Of a DNA stretch of 64,000 nt, positions 33,971 through 42,313 are shown piece by piece. The position numbers were made by a program, and so were the translations under genes. This DNA is from JABMQF01 sp964563755 (GTDB lineage: Archaea > Nanobdellota > Nanobdellia > Woesearchaeales > UBA11576), in the NCBI GenBank assembly GCA_964563755.1, contig CAZLYC010000003.1:62001-126000 (forward strand), given 5' to 3'. Every line of letters starts with the position of its first letter. Position 1 is the first letter of the stretch. Below the pieces are notes generated by a model, which was given only the letters and a program-made list of their open reading frames with translations, was not told the DNA's origin and made no database searches.

Positions 33971-35989
33971 ATGGAGGAGATTACGAAAGTACGCAGAGTG
34001 CAGAAGAGAGACGGCCAGCTGGTTCTCTTTGATGACAACAGGATAACCGAATGCATATTCAAGGCAGTAAAGGCAGTCGGTCAGGATGATTATAACAAGG
34101 CAAAGAACCTCTCTGCAAAAGTAGTTTCGATACTTGACATATTCTTCAAAGGCGGAGTTATACCCACAGTAGAGATGATGCAGGACCTGATAGAGAAGGT
34201 ACTCATCGAATCCGCAGAAGTAGAAATAGCAAAAGCATACATCCTCTACAGAGACCAGAGACGAAGGCTCAGAGAAGAGAACCAGGCGATGATGGACGTC
34301 ACCGCAACAATGGACGGCTATCTCATGCAGTCAGACTGGAGAGTCGCAGAGAACGCCAACATGAATTATTCATTATCAGGACTTCTGATGCACGCGGCAA
34401 CTTCAGTATTCGCACACTACACGCTGAACAACGTATATCCTAAAGAGATAGCTGATGCGCACAGGAACGGCGACATACACATCCACGACCTTGGAATGGG
34501 AATCGCAGGCTACTGCGCAGGATGGTCATTAAGACAGTTGCTGATTGAGGGATTCAACGGAGTGCCTGGCAAGATAGACTCAAAGCCGGCAAAGCACCTT
34601 GATTCAGCGCTATGGCAGATGATAAATTTCATAGGCACGCTGCAGAATGAATGGGCAGGAGCACAGGCATTCAGCTCCTTCGACACTTATCTCGCGCCTT
34701 TCATCAAGTCAGACAACATGCCCTACATCAAGGTCAAGCAGTCCATACAGGGATTTGTGTTCAACATGAACGTACCATCAAGATGGGGCGGACAGACACC
34801 ATTCTCAAACCTGACACTGGACTGGGTAGTACCTGAGGACATGAAGAACAAACGCGCGATAGTCGGCGGAAAAGAGCAGGACTTCACATACGGCGAATGC
34901 CAGAAAGAGATGGACATGATAAACAGGGCATTCATAGAAGTCATGACAGAAGGCGACTCGAGAGGAAGGATATTCACGTTCCCAATCCCGACATACAACG
35001 TAACAACAGACTTCGACTGGGACAGCGAGAACTCAAACATGCTTTTTGACATGACAGCCAAATATGGAATACCATACTTCCAGAACTTCATCAACTCCGA
35101 ACTTAAGCCCGGAGACGTAAGGAGCATGTGCTGCAGGCTGCAGATGGACATGCGCGAGCTCAGGCAGAAGGGAGGCGGTTTGTTCGGAGCAGTCGAGATG
35201 ACAGGATCAGTCGGAGTAATCACGATAAACCTACCAAGGATAGGATACCTTGCAAAGACAAAAGAAGAGTTCCTTGACAGGCTCGGAAAGCTGATGGACC
35301 TATCCAAGCAGTCTCTTGAGATAAAAAGGAAACTCGTCCAGAGAAACATGGACAATGGCCTCATGCCATTCACAAAGAGATACCTTGGAACATTGCAGAA
35401 CCATTTCAACACAATAGGAATAAATGGAATGAACGAGACACTGATGAACTTCCTAGGCCCTGATGTCAACATGAGCACCAAGAGAGGAATAGTCTTTGCT
35501 GAAGAAGTGCTTGATTTCATGAGAGAGAAGCTCAAGAAATACCAGGAAGAGACAGGGAACATATACAACCTTGAAGCTACGCCTGCAGAAGGCACAGCAT
35601 ACAGGTTCGCGAAGCATGACAAGCAGAGGTACCCTGACATACTTACAGCAGGCAAAGAGGAACCATACTACACAAACAGCACCCAGCTGCCTGTAAGCCA
35701 TACGACAGACATATTCGAGGCGCTCGAACTGCAGGATGGCATACAGATAAAATACACTGGCGGAACAGTGTTCCACGGATTCCTTGGAGAGAGGGTGAGC
35801 GACGTAGAGACCTGCAAGAAGCTTGTGAAAAGGATAGCCTACAACTTCAGGCTGCCATACTTTACAATAACACCGACTTTCAGCGTGTGCCCCAAACACG
35901 GATACATACCTGGAAGGCATGAGACATGCCCGTACGAAGACGGAGAAAAACAAGCATCAGCAGAGACGATGCCAAGAGTGACTAACTAA
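33971..35989 (+). CDS. nrdD: Anaerobic ribonucleoside-triphosphate reductase, large part without the glycyl-radical loop
   Basis: 672 residues. An N-terminal ATP cone (KVRRVQKRDGQLVLFDDNRI) is followed by the ten-stranded barrel with RSMCCRLQMD (catalytic Cys loop near residue 387). The chain ends with SVCPKHGYIPGRHETCPYED and about 15 more residues, where complete NrdD proteins continue with CxxC and the glycyl-radical loop. That missing part is encoded by the next gene. An in-frame stop and a new ribosome site lie between the two, so this looks like a real split gene. The enzyme reduces NTPs to dNTPs without oxygen. Confidence 0.95.
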   Translation: MEEITKVRRVQKRDGQLVLFDDNRITECIFKAVKAVGQDDYNKAKNLSAKVVSILDIFFKGGVIPTVEMMQDLIEKVLIESAEVEIAKAYILYRDQRRRLREENQAMMDVTATMDGYLMQSDWRVAENANMNYSLSGLLMHAATSVFAHYTLNNVYPKEIADAHRNGDIHIHDLGMGIAGYCAGWSLRQLLIEGFNGVPGKIDSKPAKHLDSALWQMINFIGTLQNEWAGAQAFSSFDTYLAPFIKSDNMPYIKVKQSIQGFVFNMNVPSRWGGQTPFSNLTLDWVVPEDMKNKRAIVGGKEQDFTYGECQKEMDMINRAFIEVMTEGDSRGRIFTFPIPTYNVTTDFDWDSENSNMLFDMTAKYGIPYFQNFINSELKPGDVRSMCCRLQMDMRELRQKGGGLFGAVEMTGSVGVITINLPRIGYLAKTKEEFLDRLGKLMDLSKQSLEIKRKLVQRNMDNGLMPFTKRYLGTLQNHFNTIGINGMNETLMNFLGPDVNMSTKRGIVFAEEVLDFMREKLKKYQEETGNIYNLEATPAEGTAYRFAKHDKQRYPDILTAGKEEPYYTNSTQLPVSHTTDIFEALELQDGIQIKYTGGTVFHGFLGERVSDVETCKKLVKRIAYNFRLPYFTITPTFSVCPKHGYIPGRHETCPYEDGEKQASAETMPRVTN

Positions 35990-36009
35990 AAAAAAGAGGT
36001 GCGTGAAAG

Positions 36010-36210
36010 ATGACTAAATGCGGAATGAGATGCGAAGTATTTTCCAGGGTAGTAGGATACCACCGCCCAGTCCAGCAATGGAACAAGGGAAAGAAGGAAG
36101 AGTTCAGAGAGAGAGTCGAGTTCGACGAGACAGTCTCGCTTGACAGCAACCACGCGATGCGCGGCTACCCAAAGACAGAGATGGAACTGAAGAACAAATT
36201 CAGCTTCTAA
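36010..36210 (+). CDS. Separate glycyl-radical domain of class III ribonucleotide reductase
   Basis: 66 residues that correspond to the C-terminus of ordinary NrdD: KCGMRCEVFSRVVGYHRPVQ followed by QWNKGKKEEFRER. The Gly of RVVGY is the expected radical site. KCGMRC would supply the last Cys residues of the zinc site whose first Cys residues (CPKHG and ETCP) are in the large protein, so the zinc centre may be formed between two chains. GAGGTG ribosome site, start 20 bases after the nrdD stop, with an in-frame TGA at 36004-36006 ruling out a simple fusion by one frameshift. It should work like a YfiD-type spare part, but as an obligatory subunit (inference). Confidence 0.85.
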   Translation: MTKCGMRCEVFSRVVGYHRPVQQWNKGKKEEFRERVEFDETVSLDSNHAMRGYPKTEMELKNKFSF

Positions 36211-36227
36211 ATCTTTTTATTTTTTTA
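36211..36227 (+). terminator. T-rich tract inside the nrd operon
   Basis: ATCTTTTTATTTTTTTA follows the stop of the 66-residue gene. It may cause partial termination and so lower expression of the redoxin and activase genes. Confidence 0.35.
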
Positions 36228-36237
36228 GGTGATTATA

Positions 36238-36480
36238 ATGAAGTATAAACTGTTCACGACACCGATGTGCCCGAAATGCCCTGCGATGAAGACACACATG
36301 GCAAATCAGACCAAGGTGCAAGGCGAACATATCAACTGCCACACGCCAGAAGGACTGGCTGAAGCAAGAAAGTACATAGTCGCATCAGTACCTATGGTCA
36401 TATTCGTAGATGACGACGGGAAAGAAAGCAGGAGATGCGGAACGAAGGAAGAAGTGGATAGTTTTCTTTTAAACGTATAA
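36238..36480 (+). CDS. Small redoxin (NrdH/glutaredoxin-like)
   Basis: 80 residues with a thioredoxin-fold start MKYKLFTTPMCPKCPAMKTH (CPKC active site) and the cis-Pro segment IVASVPMVIFVDDDGK. In the nrd operon it is the likely electron donor for the reductase, fitting NrdD types that use a redoxin rather than formate (inference). The ATG at 36238 has an AGGTG ribosome site. Confidence 0.85.
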   Translation: MKYKLFTTPMCPKCPAMKTHMANQTKVQGEHINCHTPEGLAEARKYIVASVPMVIFVDDDGKESRRCGTKEEVDSFLLNV

Positions 36481-36529
36481 AAACAAACCGATAATCTTTT
36501 ATTCTAAAAAAGAGGCGATAGGAACAAAC

Positions 36530-37234
36530 ATGATAATCGCCGGCCTACAGAAAACCAGTCTTGTTGATTGGCCTGAAAACATATGTTCTACAGTATTCTT
36601 AGCAGGGTGCAACTTCAGATGCCCGTTCTGCCATAATCCAGAACTTGTCCTTCCGGATGAGATAGAGAAGATAGAAAGCATGACAGAGACAGAACTAATA
36701 ACCGCATTAGTATCAAGAAAAAGATTCATTGATGGAGTATGCATAACAGGTGGGGAGCCCTTGATGTCGCCAGACATAATTCCTCTGATGATGAGACTCA
36801 GGGAAAAAGGCTTCAAGATAAAGATAGACACAAATGGAAGCGTCCCGACAATGCTAAAGAAGATAATAGACGAAAAGCTTGCGGATTACATAGCAATGGA
36901 CATAAAAGCACCGAAAAATAGATATAATGAAATAACCAATAGCAAGGTAAACACAGAGCTTATCGAGCAGAGCATAAAACTCATAAAGTCAAGCAACATA
37001 GATTACGAGTTCAGGACAACAGTCGTAAAAGGACTGTTGGACAAAAAAGACATACTAGAAATCGCGGACTGGATAAAAGGCGCAAAAGCGTACTACCTAC
37101 AGCAGTTCGTAGGGACAGAAAAGACAATAGACAAGGCCTACCTGAACAGGAAAGCGCATCCACCGGATGATATGCATGAGATGCTTGACGCTGTCAAGAA
37201 CAATTTTAAAAAAAGTGGAATAAGAGGGATATGA
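36530..37234 (+). CDS. nrdG: Anaerobic ribonucleotide reductase activase, radical SAM
   Basis: 234 residues. The radical SAM motif is CNFRCPFC (near residue 25) in FLAGCNFRCPFCHNPELVLP, with GGEPLMSPD further on. The length and the sequence start IIAGLQKTSLVDWPENICST are those of the NrdG-like activating enzymes that place the glycyl radical on NrdD. Its substrate here should be the separate 66-residue protein. The stop overlaps the next ATG. Confidence 0.92.
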   Translation: MIIAGLQKTSLVDWPENICSTVFLAGCNFRCPFCHNPELVLPDEIEKIESMTETELITALVSRKRFIDGVCITGGEPLMSPDIIPLMMRLREKGFKIKIDTNGSVPTMLKKIIDEKLADYIAMDIKAPKNRYNEITNSKVNTELIEQSIKLIKSSNIDYEFRTTVVKGLLDKKDILEIADWIKGAKAYYLQQFVGTEKTIDKAYLNRKAHPPDDMHEMLDAVKNNFKKSGIRGI

Positions 37235-37395
37235 TGCAATACACTCTTGGAAAAGACATGATATTTGTCATACTTGCACTGATATCCTCGCTTGCTATGC
37301 TCAGCCAGCACGCGATGACCGCGACCATATTCTTTGGACTTGCCATACTATTCATCGTATTCGAACACCAGATATTTGATTACCTAGGGAGCTAA
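37234..37395 (+). CDS. Tiny membrane protein, 53 residues
   Basis: Starts at the ATG overlapping the nrdG stop (ATGATG) and ends at 37395, three bases before the next start. Two hydrophobic segments (MIFVILALISSLAMLS and TATIFFGLAILFIVFEH) with a short polar link. The tight coupling on both sides supports that it is a real gene. Function unknown. Confidence 0.65.
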   Translation: MQYTLGKDMIFVILALISSLAMLSQHAMTATIFFGLAILFIVFEHQIFDYLGS

Positions 37396-37397
37396 AG

Positions 37398-37691
37398 ATG
37401 AAAAAACACATAGAGAAGATAGACGACCTATTCATACATTACTATGAGGGGATACTACTCTTCGGCGTAATCATGACTGCAATAGCCGTCTGGATATACG
37501 AATACCATTACACAGAAAGCGGAGACGGACTTATCGGGATAATAGCAGCAGGACTATTGTTCTTCGGGACGCTAGTGATAGGCCAGGGAATAAGAGGCTG
37601 GAGAGATGGTGAAGAGTACAGGAACAAGTACATAGAGCTCAGGAGCAAGACAGGAGCAGACCTCGTAATAGAGAAAAGAAGAAGGAGATAA
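37398..37691 (+). CDS. Small membrane protein, 97 residues
   Basis: Two membrane helices (GILLFGVIMTAIAVWIYEYH and LIGIIAAGLLFFGTLVIG) followed by a basic cytoplasmic tail ending in EKRRRR. Preceded by GGGAG and coupled to the 53-residue gene; both sit between nrdG and dut. Function unknown. Confidence 0.65.
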   Translation: MKKHIEKIDDLFIHYYEGILLFGVIMTAIAVWIYEYHYTESGDGLIGIIAAGLLFFGTLVIGQGIRGWRDGEEYRNKYIELRSKTGADLVIEKRRRR

Positions 37692-37698
37692 TTCTAAA

Positions 37699-38127
37699 AT
37701 GGTGGAAGTCAAGATACACAGGATAGACAAGAATGTAGAACTGCCAAAATACGCTAAACAGGGCGATGCGGCATTTGACCTTAGGAGTTCGGAAGACAAG
37801 ATTCTCAAATCAGGCGATAAGCACATAGTCAAGACAGGCATAAGGCTCGCAATACCTGAAGGATATGTTGGACTGGTTTGGGACAGGAGCGGAGTTGCCG
37901 CAAAGCACGGTGTGCACTGCATGGCTGGCGTCATAGACTCAGGCTACAGGGGAGAAGTAGGCGTTGTCATGAAAAACTTGAGCAATGAAGACTTCACAAT
38001 CGAAAAGAACATGAGAATAGCACAGATGCTCATACAGCCAGTGGCTGCTGCAAAAATAACCGAAGTGGAAGAATTAGAAGAGACAGAAAGGAATAGTGGC
38101 GGGTTTGGAAGCACTGGGCTGAAATAG
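37699..38127 (+). CDS. dut: dUTP diphosphatase
   Basis: 142 residues, trimeric all-beta dUTPase. Conserved motifs appear in order: GDAAFDLRSSED, WDRSGVAAKHGVHCMAGVID (substrate loop with SG), GYRGEVGVVMKNLS, RIAQMLIQPV and the Gly-rich C-terminal RNSGGFGSTG that closes over the nucleotide. It turns dUTP into dUMP, keeping uracil out of DNA, and fits the dNTP operon. Confidence 0.95.
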   Translation: MVEVKIHRIDKNVELPKYAKQGDAAFDLRSSEDKILKSGDKHIVKTGIRLAIPEGYVGLVWDRSGVAAKHGVHCMAGVIDSGYRGEVGVVMKNLSNEDFTIEKNMRIAQMLIQPVAAAKITEVEELEETERNSGGFGSTGLK

Positions 38128-38130
38128 AAT

Positions 38131-38168
38131 CAATCAAATAAAAACAAAAAAAATAAAGAAAAAATAAA
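38131..38168 (-). terminator. Poly-T terminator between convergent genes
   Basis: On the minus strand the stop of the 251-residue gene is followed by a long T-rich tract with runs up to eight T (38131-38168), a typical archaeal terminator. Confidence 0.55.
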
Positions 38169-38170
38169 AT

Positions 38171-38926
38171 TTATTCTTCAGATTCACTCGCCAAAAAGGC
38201 CCACCAAGGTTTCTTAGACTGGATTACTTCTCCATTCTCAGCATCTACCTGTGCCTGCACCTGCATCCTTGTCTTGAAAAGACCTAACATCTTAGCCTGT
38301 TTCTGGACCTGAACCTCGTAAGCAGCTCGGACTTTCTCTCCGCTACCCACCTCTTTAAGTTCAATCCTGCAGCTATTCTCCTCTGAACATACCTTCAGTC
38401 TCAATCTTTCAAGCGCTTTCTCTGATGCAGCATCTGGCATGACCTTTACTTCAGAATCTTTTCCATTGCTTAATTTGACCCTTAACCTGGTCCTTTCCTG
38501 AACCTGTTCCTGGACCAATTCCATGGAAGTATCCGCAGAAGCACTGCCTGCCTCCAGGCGCATCCTGTTATTGCTCTGTTCTTGCACCCTGAGCTGTTTT
38601 CCGCTCTCAGAAGTGTACTCTCCTGCCCTGACTCTGCTTTGAGTCTGAACCCTATTTTGTATTTGGGTCTCTTCACCTTGATTCTGCTGTTGAGTCATGG
38701 TCTGTGTCTCAGTGCTTGTCTGCACGCCTTGACCAACTGTCTCACCAGATTCAGTCATCATATCTTCCTGCAAACCCTGTCCTGTGCCTTGACCTGCTTC
38801 TGCAAGTTCAGGATTATCAATACCTGTTCCTGGCTCGTGTATTCCCTGTTGTCTTTGAGCAAAAACCAAAGAGCTCATAAGAACACAAACAATCAAAGTT
38901 AGTAATATTTTCTTGATGTTTATCAC
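38171..38926 (-). CDS. Secreted Gln-rich protein, unknown
   Basis: 251 residues from the GTG at 38926 with a signal peptide (KKILLTLIVCVLMSSLVFAQ). The mature part is rich in Gln, Glu, Thr and Arg with repeats of QxQ type (QNQGEETQIQNRVQTQSRVR). The C-terminal half alternates in a beta-like pattern with two Cys (CSEENSC). It is like low-complexity secreted proteins of DPANN archaea, but there is no named family. The TATA box TTTAAATA at about 38954 is 28 bases upstream of the chosen start; an alternative GTG lies at 38947. Confidence 0.55.
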   Translation of the reverse strand: MINIKKILLTLIVCVLMSSLVFAQRQQGIHEPGTGIDNPELAEAGQGTGQGLQEDMMTESGETVGQGVQTSTETQTMTQQQNQGEETQIQNRVQTQSRVRAGEYTSESGKQLRVQEQSNNRMRLEAGSASADTSMELVQEQVQERTRLRVKLSNGKDSEVKVMPDAASEKALERLRLKVCSEENSCRIELKEVGSGEKVRAAYEVQVQKQAKMLGLFKTRMQVQAQVDAENGEVIQSKKPWWAFLASESEE

Positions 38927-39030
38927 CTCAACAGTATATCCACTCACGAGCTATTTAAATATTCCTGAGAATAAGACGGAAAATACTTGTCAGAACATAA
39001 AACAAAAACAATTTTATTGAACAGGTTCAC

Positions 39031-39660
39031 TCAGATAATACCTGCCGAGAACAAATTCTCAACTGCAACAAGCGAAAGAGCGACAGCAGCAAGAACACCA
39101 TAAGCCAGCTTGCTCCAATCAAATATCTTCTTACCGTCGAACATCGCAAAAGGAATCAGGTTAAAGAGAGCCAGCCAGGCATTTATCATGAAGCCATACC
39201 TGCCGACAGCTTGCAGCAGGCCTGTGCTTGAAAGAGCAATCGCAAGGAAAAACAAAGAGACCAATAAGTTCATCGCAGGCCCTGCAGCAGACACCTTACC
39301 GTTCTGCGACCTGCTAAGACCTCCCTGAATCATCACTGCGCCTGGTGCCGCAAAGACAAAGCCGAAAAAAGAGAATATCAAAGCAAGGAAAAGCATGTTG
39401 TCAAAGCTCCTGAATTCAGCAATGCAACCATAACGCTGCGCAAGGAACTTATGTGCCAACTCGTGGAACAGGAAACCTATTCCTATCGTAAAAAGAGAGA
39501 TGAAAAAAGCCACAAAGAAAGCAATGTTGAACTTCAGGCCCTGCATAGCTATAGAAAAAGCAAGGCTGAGTATGATCCATGCTTTGAACAAATCCAATAA
39601 TTCCTTCTTTGAAGTCCTTATGCCCTGATGATAATGCGGATTTATGTGCCTGACATGCAT
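39031..39660 (-). CDS. Site-2-protease-type metalloprotease (M50)
   Basis: 209-residue membrane protease. The zinc motif HELAHKFLAQRYG (HExxH) sits in a membrane helix near residue 63, and the second-site Asp lies in NLIPFAMFDGKKIFDW near residue 170. Five to six membrane helices. Such proteases cleave substrates within the membrane. The ATG at 39660 has AGGGTG eight bases before it, preferred over the ATG at 39687. Confidence 0.85.
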   Translation of the reverse strand: MHVRHINPHYHQGIRTSKKELLDLFKAWIILSLAFSIAMQGLKFNIAFFVAFFISLFTIGIGFLFHELAHKFLAQRYGCIAEFRSFDNMLFLALIFSFFGFVFAAPGAVMIQGGLSRSQNGKVSAAGPAMNLLVSLFFLAIALSSTGLLQAVGRYGFMINAWLALFNLIPFAMFDGKKIFDWSKLAYGVLAAVALSLVAVENLFSAGII

Positions 39661-39731
39661 ATTAAACACCCTGAAAACAACAGGCATAAACTCAGCAATG
39701 CTTAAAAACCTTACTCATTTTCCTATTTGAC

Positions 39732-40367
39732 ATGACAACAAAACTGGCACAGGGCGCTGAAGCGATAATCTACACAGACCAGACTACAGTCACAAAGCAC
39801 CGCTTCGAAAAGAAGTACAGGCATCCAAAGCTAGACAAGAACCTGCGCGGCTCAAGGACAAGACGAGAGGCGAAGATACTTGACAAGCTCCAAGCAGCAA
39901 ATTTCCCTGCACCAAGGCTTGTCAAGATGGATGACAAATCCATGAAGATAGATATGGAGCACATCCCTGGAGAACTGGTAAAGAAAGAGATAGACCTATT
40001 TGAAGAGAAAAAAGACGAGAAAGCATATGTTGCACTGTGCAAAGAGATTGGCAAGAAGGTCGCGATACTGCACAACAACGGAATAGTGCATCATGATTTA
40101 ACAACAAGCAACATGATAATGCATGCCGATAAAAAAGAGATATACTTCATAGACTTCGGGTTAAGTTTCTTCTCAGAGAGAATAGAGGACTTTGCAGTAG
40201 ATCTGCACCTCTTAAGACACGGGCTTGAATCAAGGCACCACAGGATATGGGAGAAATGCTTCCAGGCAGTTCTTGAAGCATACCAGAAAGAGTCGGAATA
40301 CGGAGACAAAGTCGTCAAGAGGCTTGAAGTCGTAGAGAAAAGAGGAAGATACAAGACTAAACACTAA
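39732..40367 (+). CDS. bud32: Bud32, KEOPS-complex kinase/ATPase
   Basis: 211 residues of the small Bud32/PRPK kinase. Features: QGAEAIIY at the N-terminus, RTRREAKILDKL, the catalytic loop IVHHDLTTSNMI and IYFIDFGLSFFSE (DFG), and a basic C-terminus RGRYKTKH. With Kae1, Cgi121 and Pcc1 it takes part in t6A modification of tRNA; it is encoded separately from Kae1 here. Confidence 0.95.
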   Translation: MTTKLAQGAEAIIYTDQTTVTKHRFEKKYRHPKLDKNLRGSRTRREAKILDKLQAANFPAPRLVKMDDKSMKIDMEHIPGELVKKEIDLFEEKKDEKAYVALCKEIGKKVAILHNNGIVHHDLTTSNMIMHADKKEIYFIDFGLSFFSERIEDFAVDLHLLRHGLESRHHRIWEKCFQAVLEAYQKESEYGDKVVKRLEVVEKRGRYKTKH

Positions 40368-40376
40368 ATATCATTC

Positions 40377-40476
40377 TGCAATTCCGCGCTCGCATTGATT
40401 AGGTATCTGCTTCTGTTCGCCCAACTGCAATTTTATCTGAGTGTTCTTTTGATGCTCGCTAGGCGGCATTGCTGCA
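40377..40476 (-). repeat. Family A dispersed repeat, copy 7 (reverse)
   Basis: 100 bases filling the gap between convergent genes. On the minus strand: CAATGCCGCCTAGCGAGCAT at the left, AATTGCAGTTGGGCGAACAG inside, AATCAATGCGAGCGCGGAAT at the right. It shares most of its right half with copy 6. Confidence 0.9.
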
Positions 40477-41196
40477 TTATTCTTTGCTCTTCAACACATC
40501 ATATTTATAGAAATCCTCGGGTTTCTTCTTGCGTAAGTAATTGTCAAAATGTTGGTAACCTTTCTCCTCAAGGGTTTTCATCACCTTCTCTCTCAGGGAT
40601 TTCAGTTTCTTGCGCTTGAATACATCAGCGACAAGAGTTATTATGCCGCCGAACATCATAGTGAATCCGCCCGCCATAGGACTCTCTGTGCAGCTCTTGT
40701 AGCCGCCGTAAACCATGAGACCCAGACCAAGCGCAGTCCAAGGATACTTTCCTATGCTAAGCTCTTTCTCTTTTACAGTCTCTACGATGTTAGAAGCATA
40801 CATCTCCATCTCCATCTGCTGCAAATCTTCATCTGTGAACTCAGGAAGCTCGTAATTCTTATCATTCAGACGCTTCTCAAGCTCATCATAGGTCATATCT
40901 TCAGTCTTTGCCTCAAGAGTCCCGACAATCGCCTTTGTCGCTGTCTTGTTCTTAACATAAGCCTGAATCATGTTGATTATGCCTGCGCCTGCAGGAGCCA
41001 AGAAAAGAGGATGCTCAAAGACAGAACCTAACGCAGTGCCCGCTATACCGATGCCCATCCCTGTAAAAGCGAGAGCCTTGAAGTAAGGCTCCTTCCACAA
41101 CTCCCTGCTGTAATACTCTTTTGCAGATTTAAGATACTTCTTCCGAAGCTCAGCATAATGCTGACCAGTCTTTTCCTCTAGCGAGATTGAAAACAC
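40477..41196 (-). CDS. Membrane protein with soluble middle domain, unknown
   Basis: 239 residues from a GTG start. Two hydrophobic hairpins (residues about 42-75 and 147-180, the latter WTALGLGLMVYGGYKSC) flank a polar, acidic helical part with Met-rich EDLQQMEMEMYASN. The C-terminus is basic (FKRKKLKSLREKVMKTLEEK). No family recognised. It lies downstream of a structured element at 41222 that could be its leader. Confidence 0.55.
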   Translation of the reverse strand: MFSISLEEKTGQHYAELRKKYLKSAKEYYSRELWKEPYFKALAFTGMGIGIAGTALGSVFEHPLFLAPAGAGIINMIQAYVKNKTATKAIVGTLEAKTEDMTYDELEKRLNDKNYELPEFTDEDLQQMEMEMYASNIVETVKEKELSIGKYPWTALGLGLMVYGGYKSCTESPMAGGFTMMFGGIITLVADVFKRKKLKSLREKVMKTLEEKGYQHFDNYLRKKKPEDFYKYDVLKSKE

Positions 41197-41221
41197 CTCT
41201 CAACACCTGGAAAAATTAACC

Positions 41222-41300
41222 GCAGGCAAAGGCCGCCTCCGCTGTGCGTGTTGTGTTGTTCGGCTAAAGCTGCACTGATAGACGGCCCTAGCATGCCTGC
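41222..41300 (-). ncRNA. Candidate structured RNA or leader
   Basis: Unusually GC-rich for an intergenic region. The two ends pair: GCAGGCA with TGCCTGC, and GGCCG with CGGCC after a short asymmetric loop. On the minus strand the stem is followed by TTAATTTTT, and a TATA-like TTCTTATAG lies around 41356, so an RNA of about 90-110 nucleotides ending before the GTG at 41196 is possible. It fits neither a tRNA (no T arm) nor a CRISPR unit. It could also be a 5' leader of the gene at 40477. Confidence 0.35.
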
Positions 41301-41449
41301 CAAAGATTACGAAAAAAACAAACTAACGAAAAGCGAATAATTAACAGGCTAAGACGCTATAAGAAACTATCTTGCAAAAAAATAAGAAAGACGAAAGAAA
41401 CACGTAAAAAAAAGAATATTTTTAAATTCGGAGCTATTAGTGAAGAACC

Positions 41450-42313
41450 GTGACAATCTGCGAAAGAACTCTTTCAAAACTGAAATATCTTGACAGGAAA
41501 AATATCCTGTACCTGAAAAGCCCTAAGAAAGGAAAAAATGTCTGCATACTTGCAGGAGTACACGGCAACGAGATAGCAGGAATAAACGCGATAAGACGCA
41601 TAATGTCTTACAAGAATTTCAAGATAGACAACGGGACAGTCTGCATGCTCCTCTGCAACAAGAAAGCAATGAAACTCAACAGAAGATTTGTCGATGAGAA
41701 CCTCAACAGATGCTTCATGAAAAGAAAAAAGACAGGCACATACGAAGAAAGAATCGCAGAAGAGATGAAAAAGATAATGCGTGAGGCGGACATACTGCTC
41801 GATATTCACAACTCTACCAGCCCGAAATCAGAACAGTTCTCGATATCTGAAAGGAACGCAAGACACCTGCTTGACGCAATCGACGTTAAGAAACACATAT
41901 TCGGATTTGATGCGCTTGAACCTGGAGGCACTGACTACTACGTCAACAAGCTCGGCAAAATAGGGCTCACAGTAGAATCAGGCTACCTTAAAGATAAGAC
42001 ATCTATAGATTTCGCATACCGCCTCATAATAAAGTTTCTAATAAAGACAGGCAACATAACAGGAAAATACAAGAGATCGAATAAAAAAGAGCTCTACCAG
42101 CTCACGAAAGTGTATATACCTAAGAATGATTTTAGGATATCAAAAAAATTCGCAGACTTCGAAAGGGTAAAAAAAGGACAGACAATAGGATTTGACGGCA
42201 CAAACAGAATCAAAGCGGAATATGACTGCCATGTCCTATTTGCATGGAACATAGACAAGAAGAAAAACAGGAACGGCGAAGCATTCCTGCTGATAAAGAG
42301 AATAAAAAATTAA
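41450..42313 (+). CDS. Succinylglutamate desuccinylase/aspartoacylase-type zinc hydrolase
   Basis: 287 residues of the AstE/AspA branch of M14-like enzymes. Zinc ligands in GVHGNEIAG (HxxE) and the later DIHNSTSP His; the substrate Arg is in NLNRCF and the catalytic Glu in LTVESGYLK. It should remove an acyl group from an amino acid or similar molecule; the substrate cannot be told. A leaderless GTG start is supported by the TATA-like ATTTTTAAATT about 28 bases upstream. It overlaps the convergent gene by four bases. Confidence 0.8.
   Translation: MTICERTLSKLKYLDRKNILYLKSPKKGKNVCILAGVHGNEIAGINAIRRIMSYKNFKIDNGTVCMLLCNKKAMKLNRRFVDENLNRCFMKRKKTGTYEERIAEEMKKIMREADILLDIHNSTSPKSEQFSISERNARHLLDAIDVKKHIFGFDALEPGGTDYYVNKLGKIGLTVESGYLKDKTSIDFAYRLIIKFLIKTGNITGKYKRSNKKELYQLTKVYIPKNDFRISKKFADFERVKKGQTIGFDGTNRIKAEYDCHVLFAWNIDKKKNRNGEAFLLIKRIKN

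Noticed and set aside
34723..35655. 310-codon frame opposite nrdD
   Set aside because: Shadow of the conserved nrdD gene; no start signal and no recognisable protein.
35930..36010. Sequencing error splitting nrdD
   Set aside because: The small gene has its own ribosome site and an in-frame TGA two codons before its ATG, and the large frame continues about 15 codons beyond the split point. One insertion or deletion would not give a normal protein.
41222..41300. tRNA gene
   Set aside because: The seven-pair end stem is tempting, but there is no T-arm sequence next to it and no anticodon stem.
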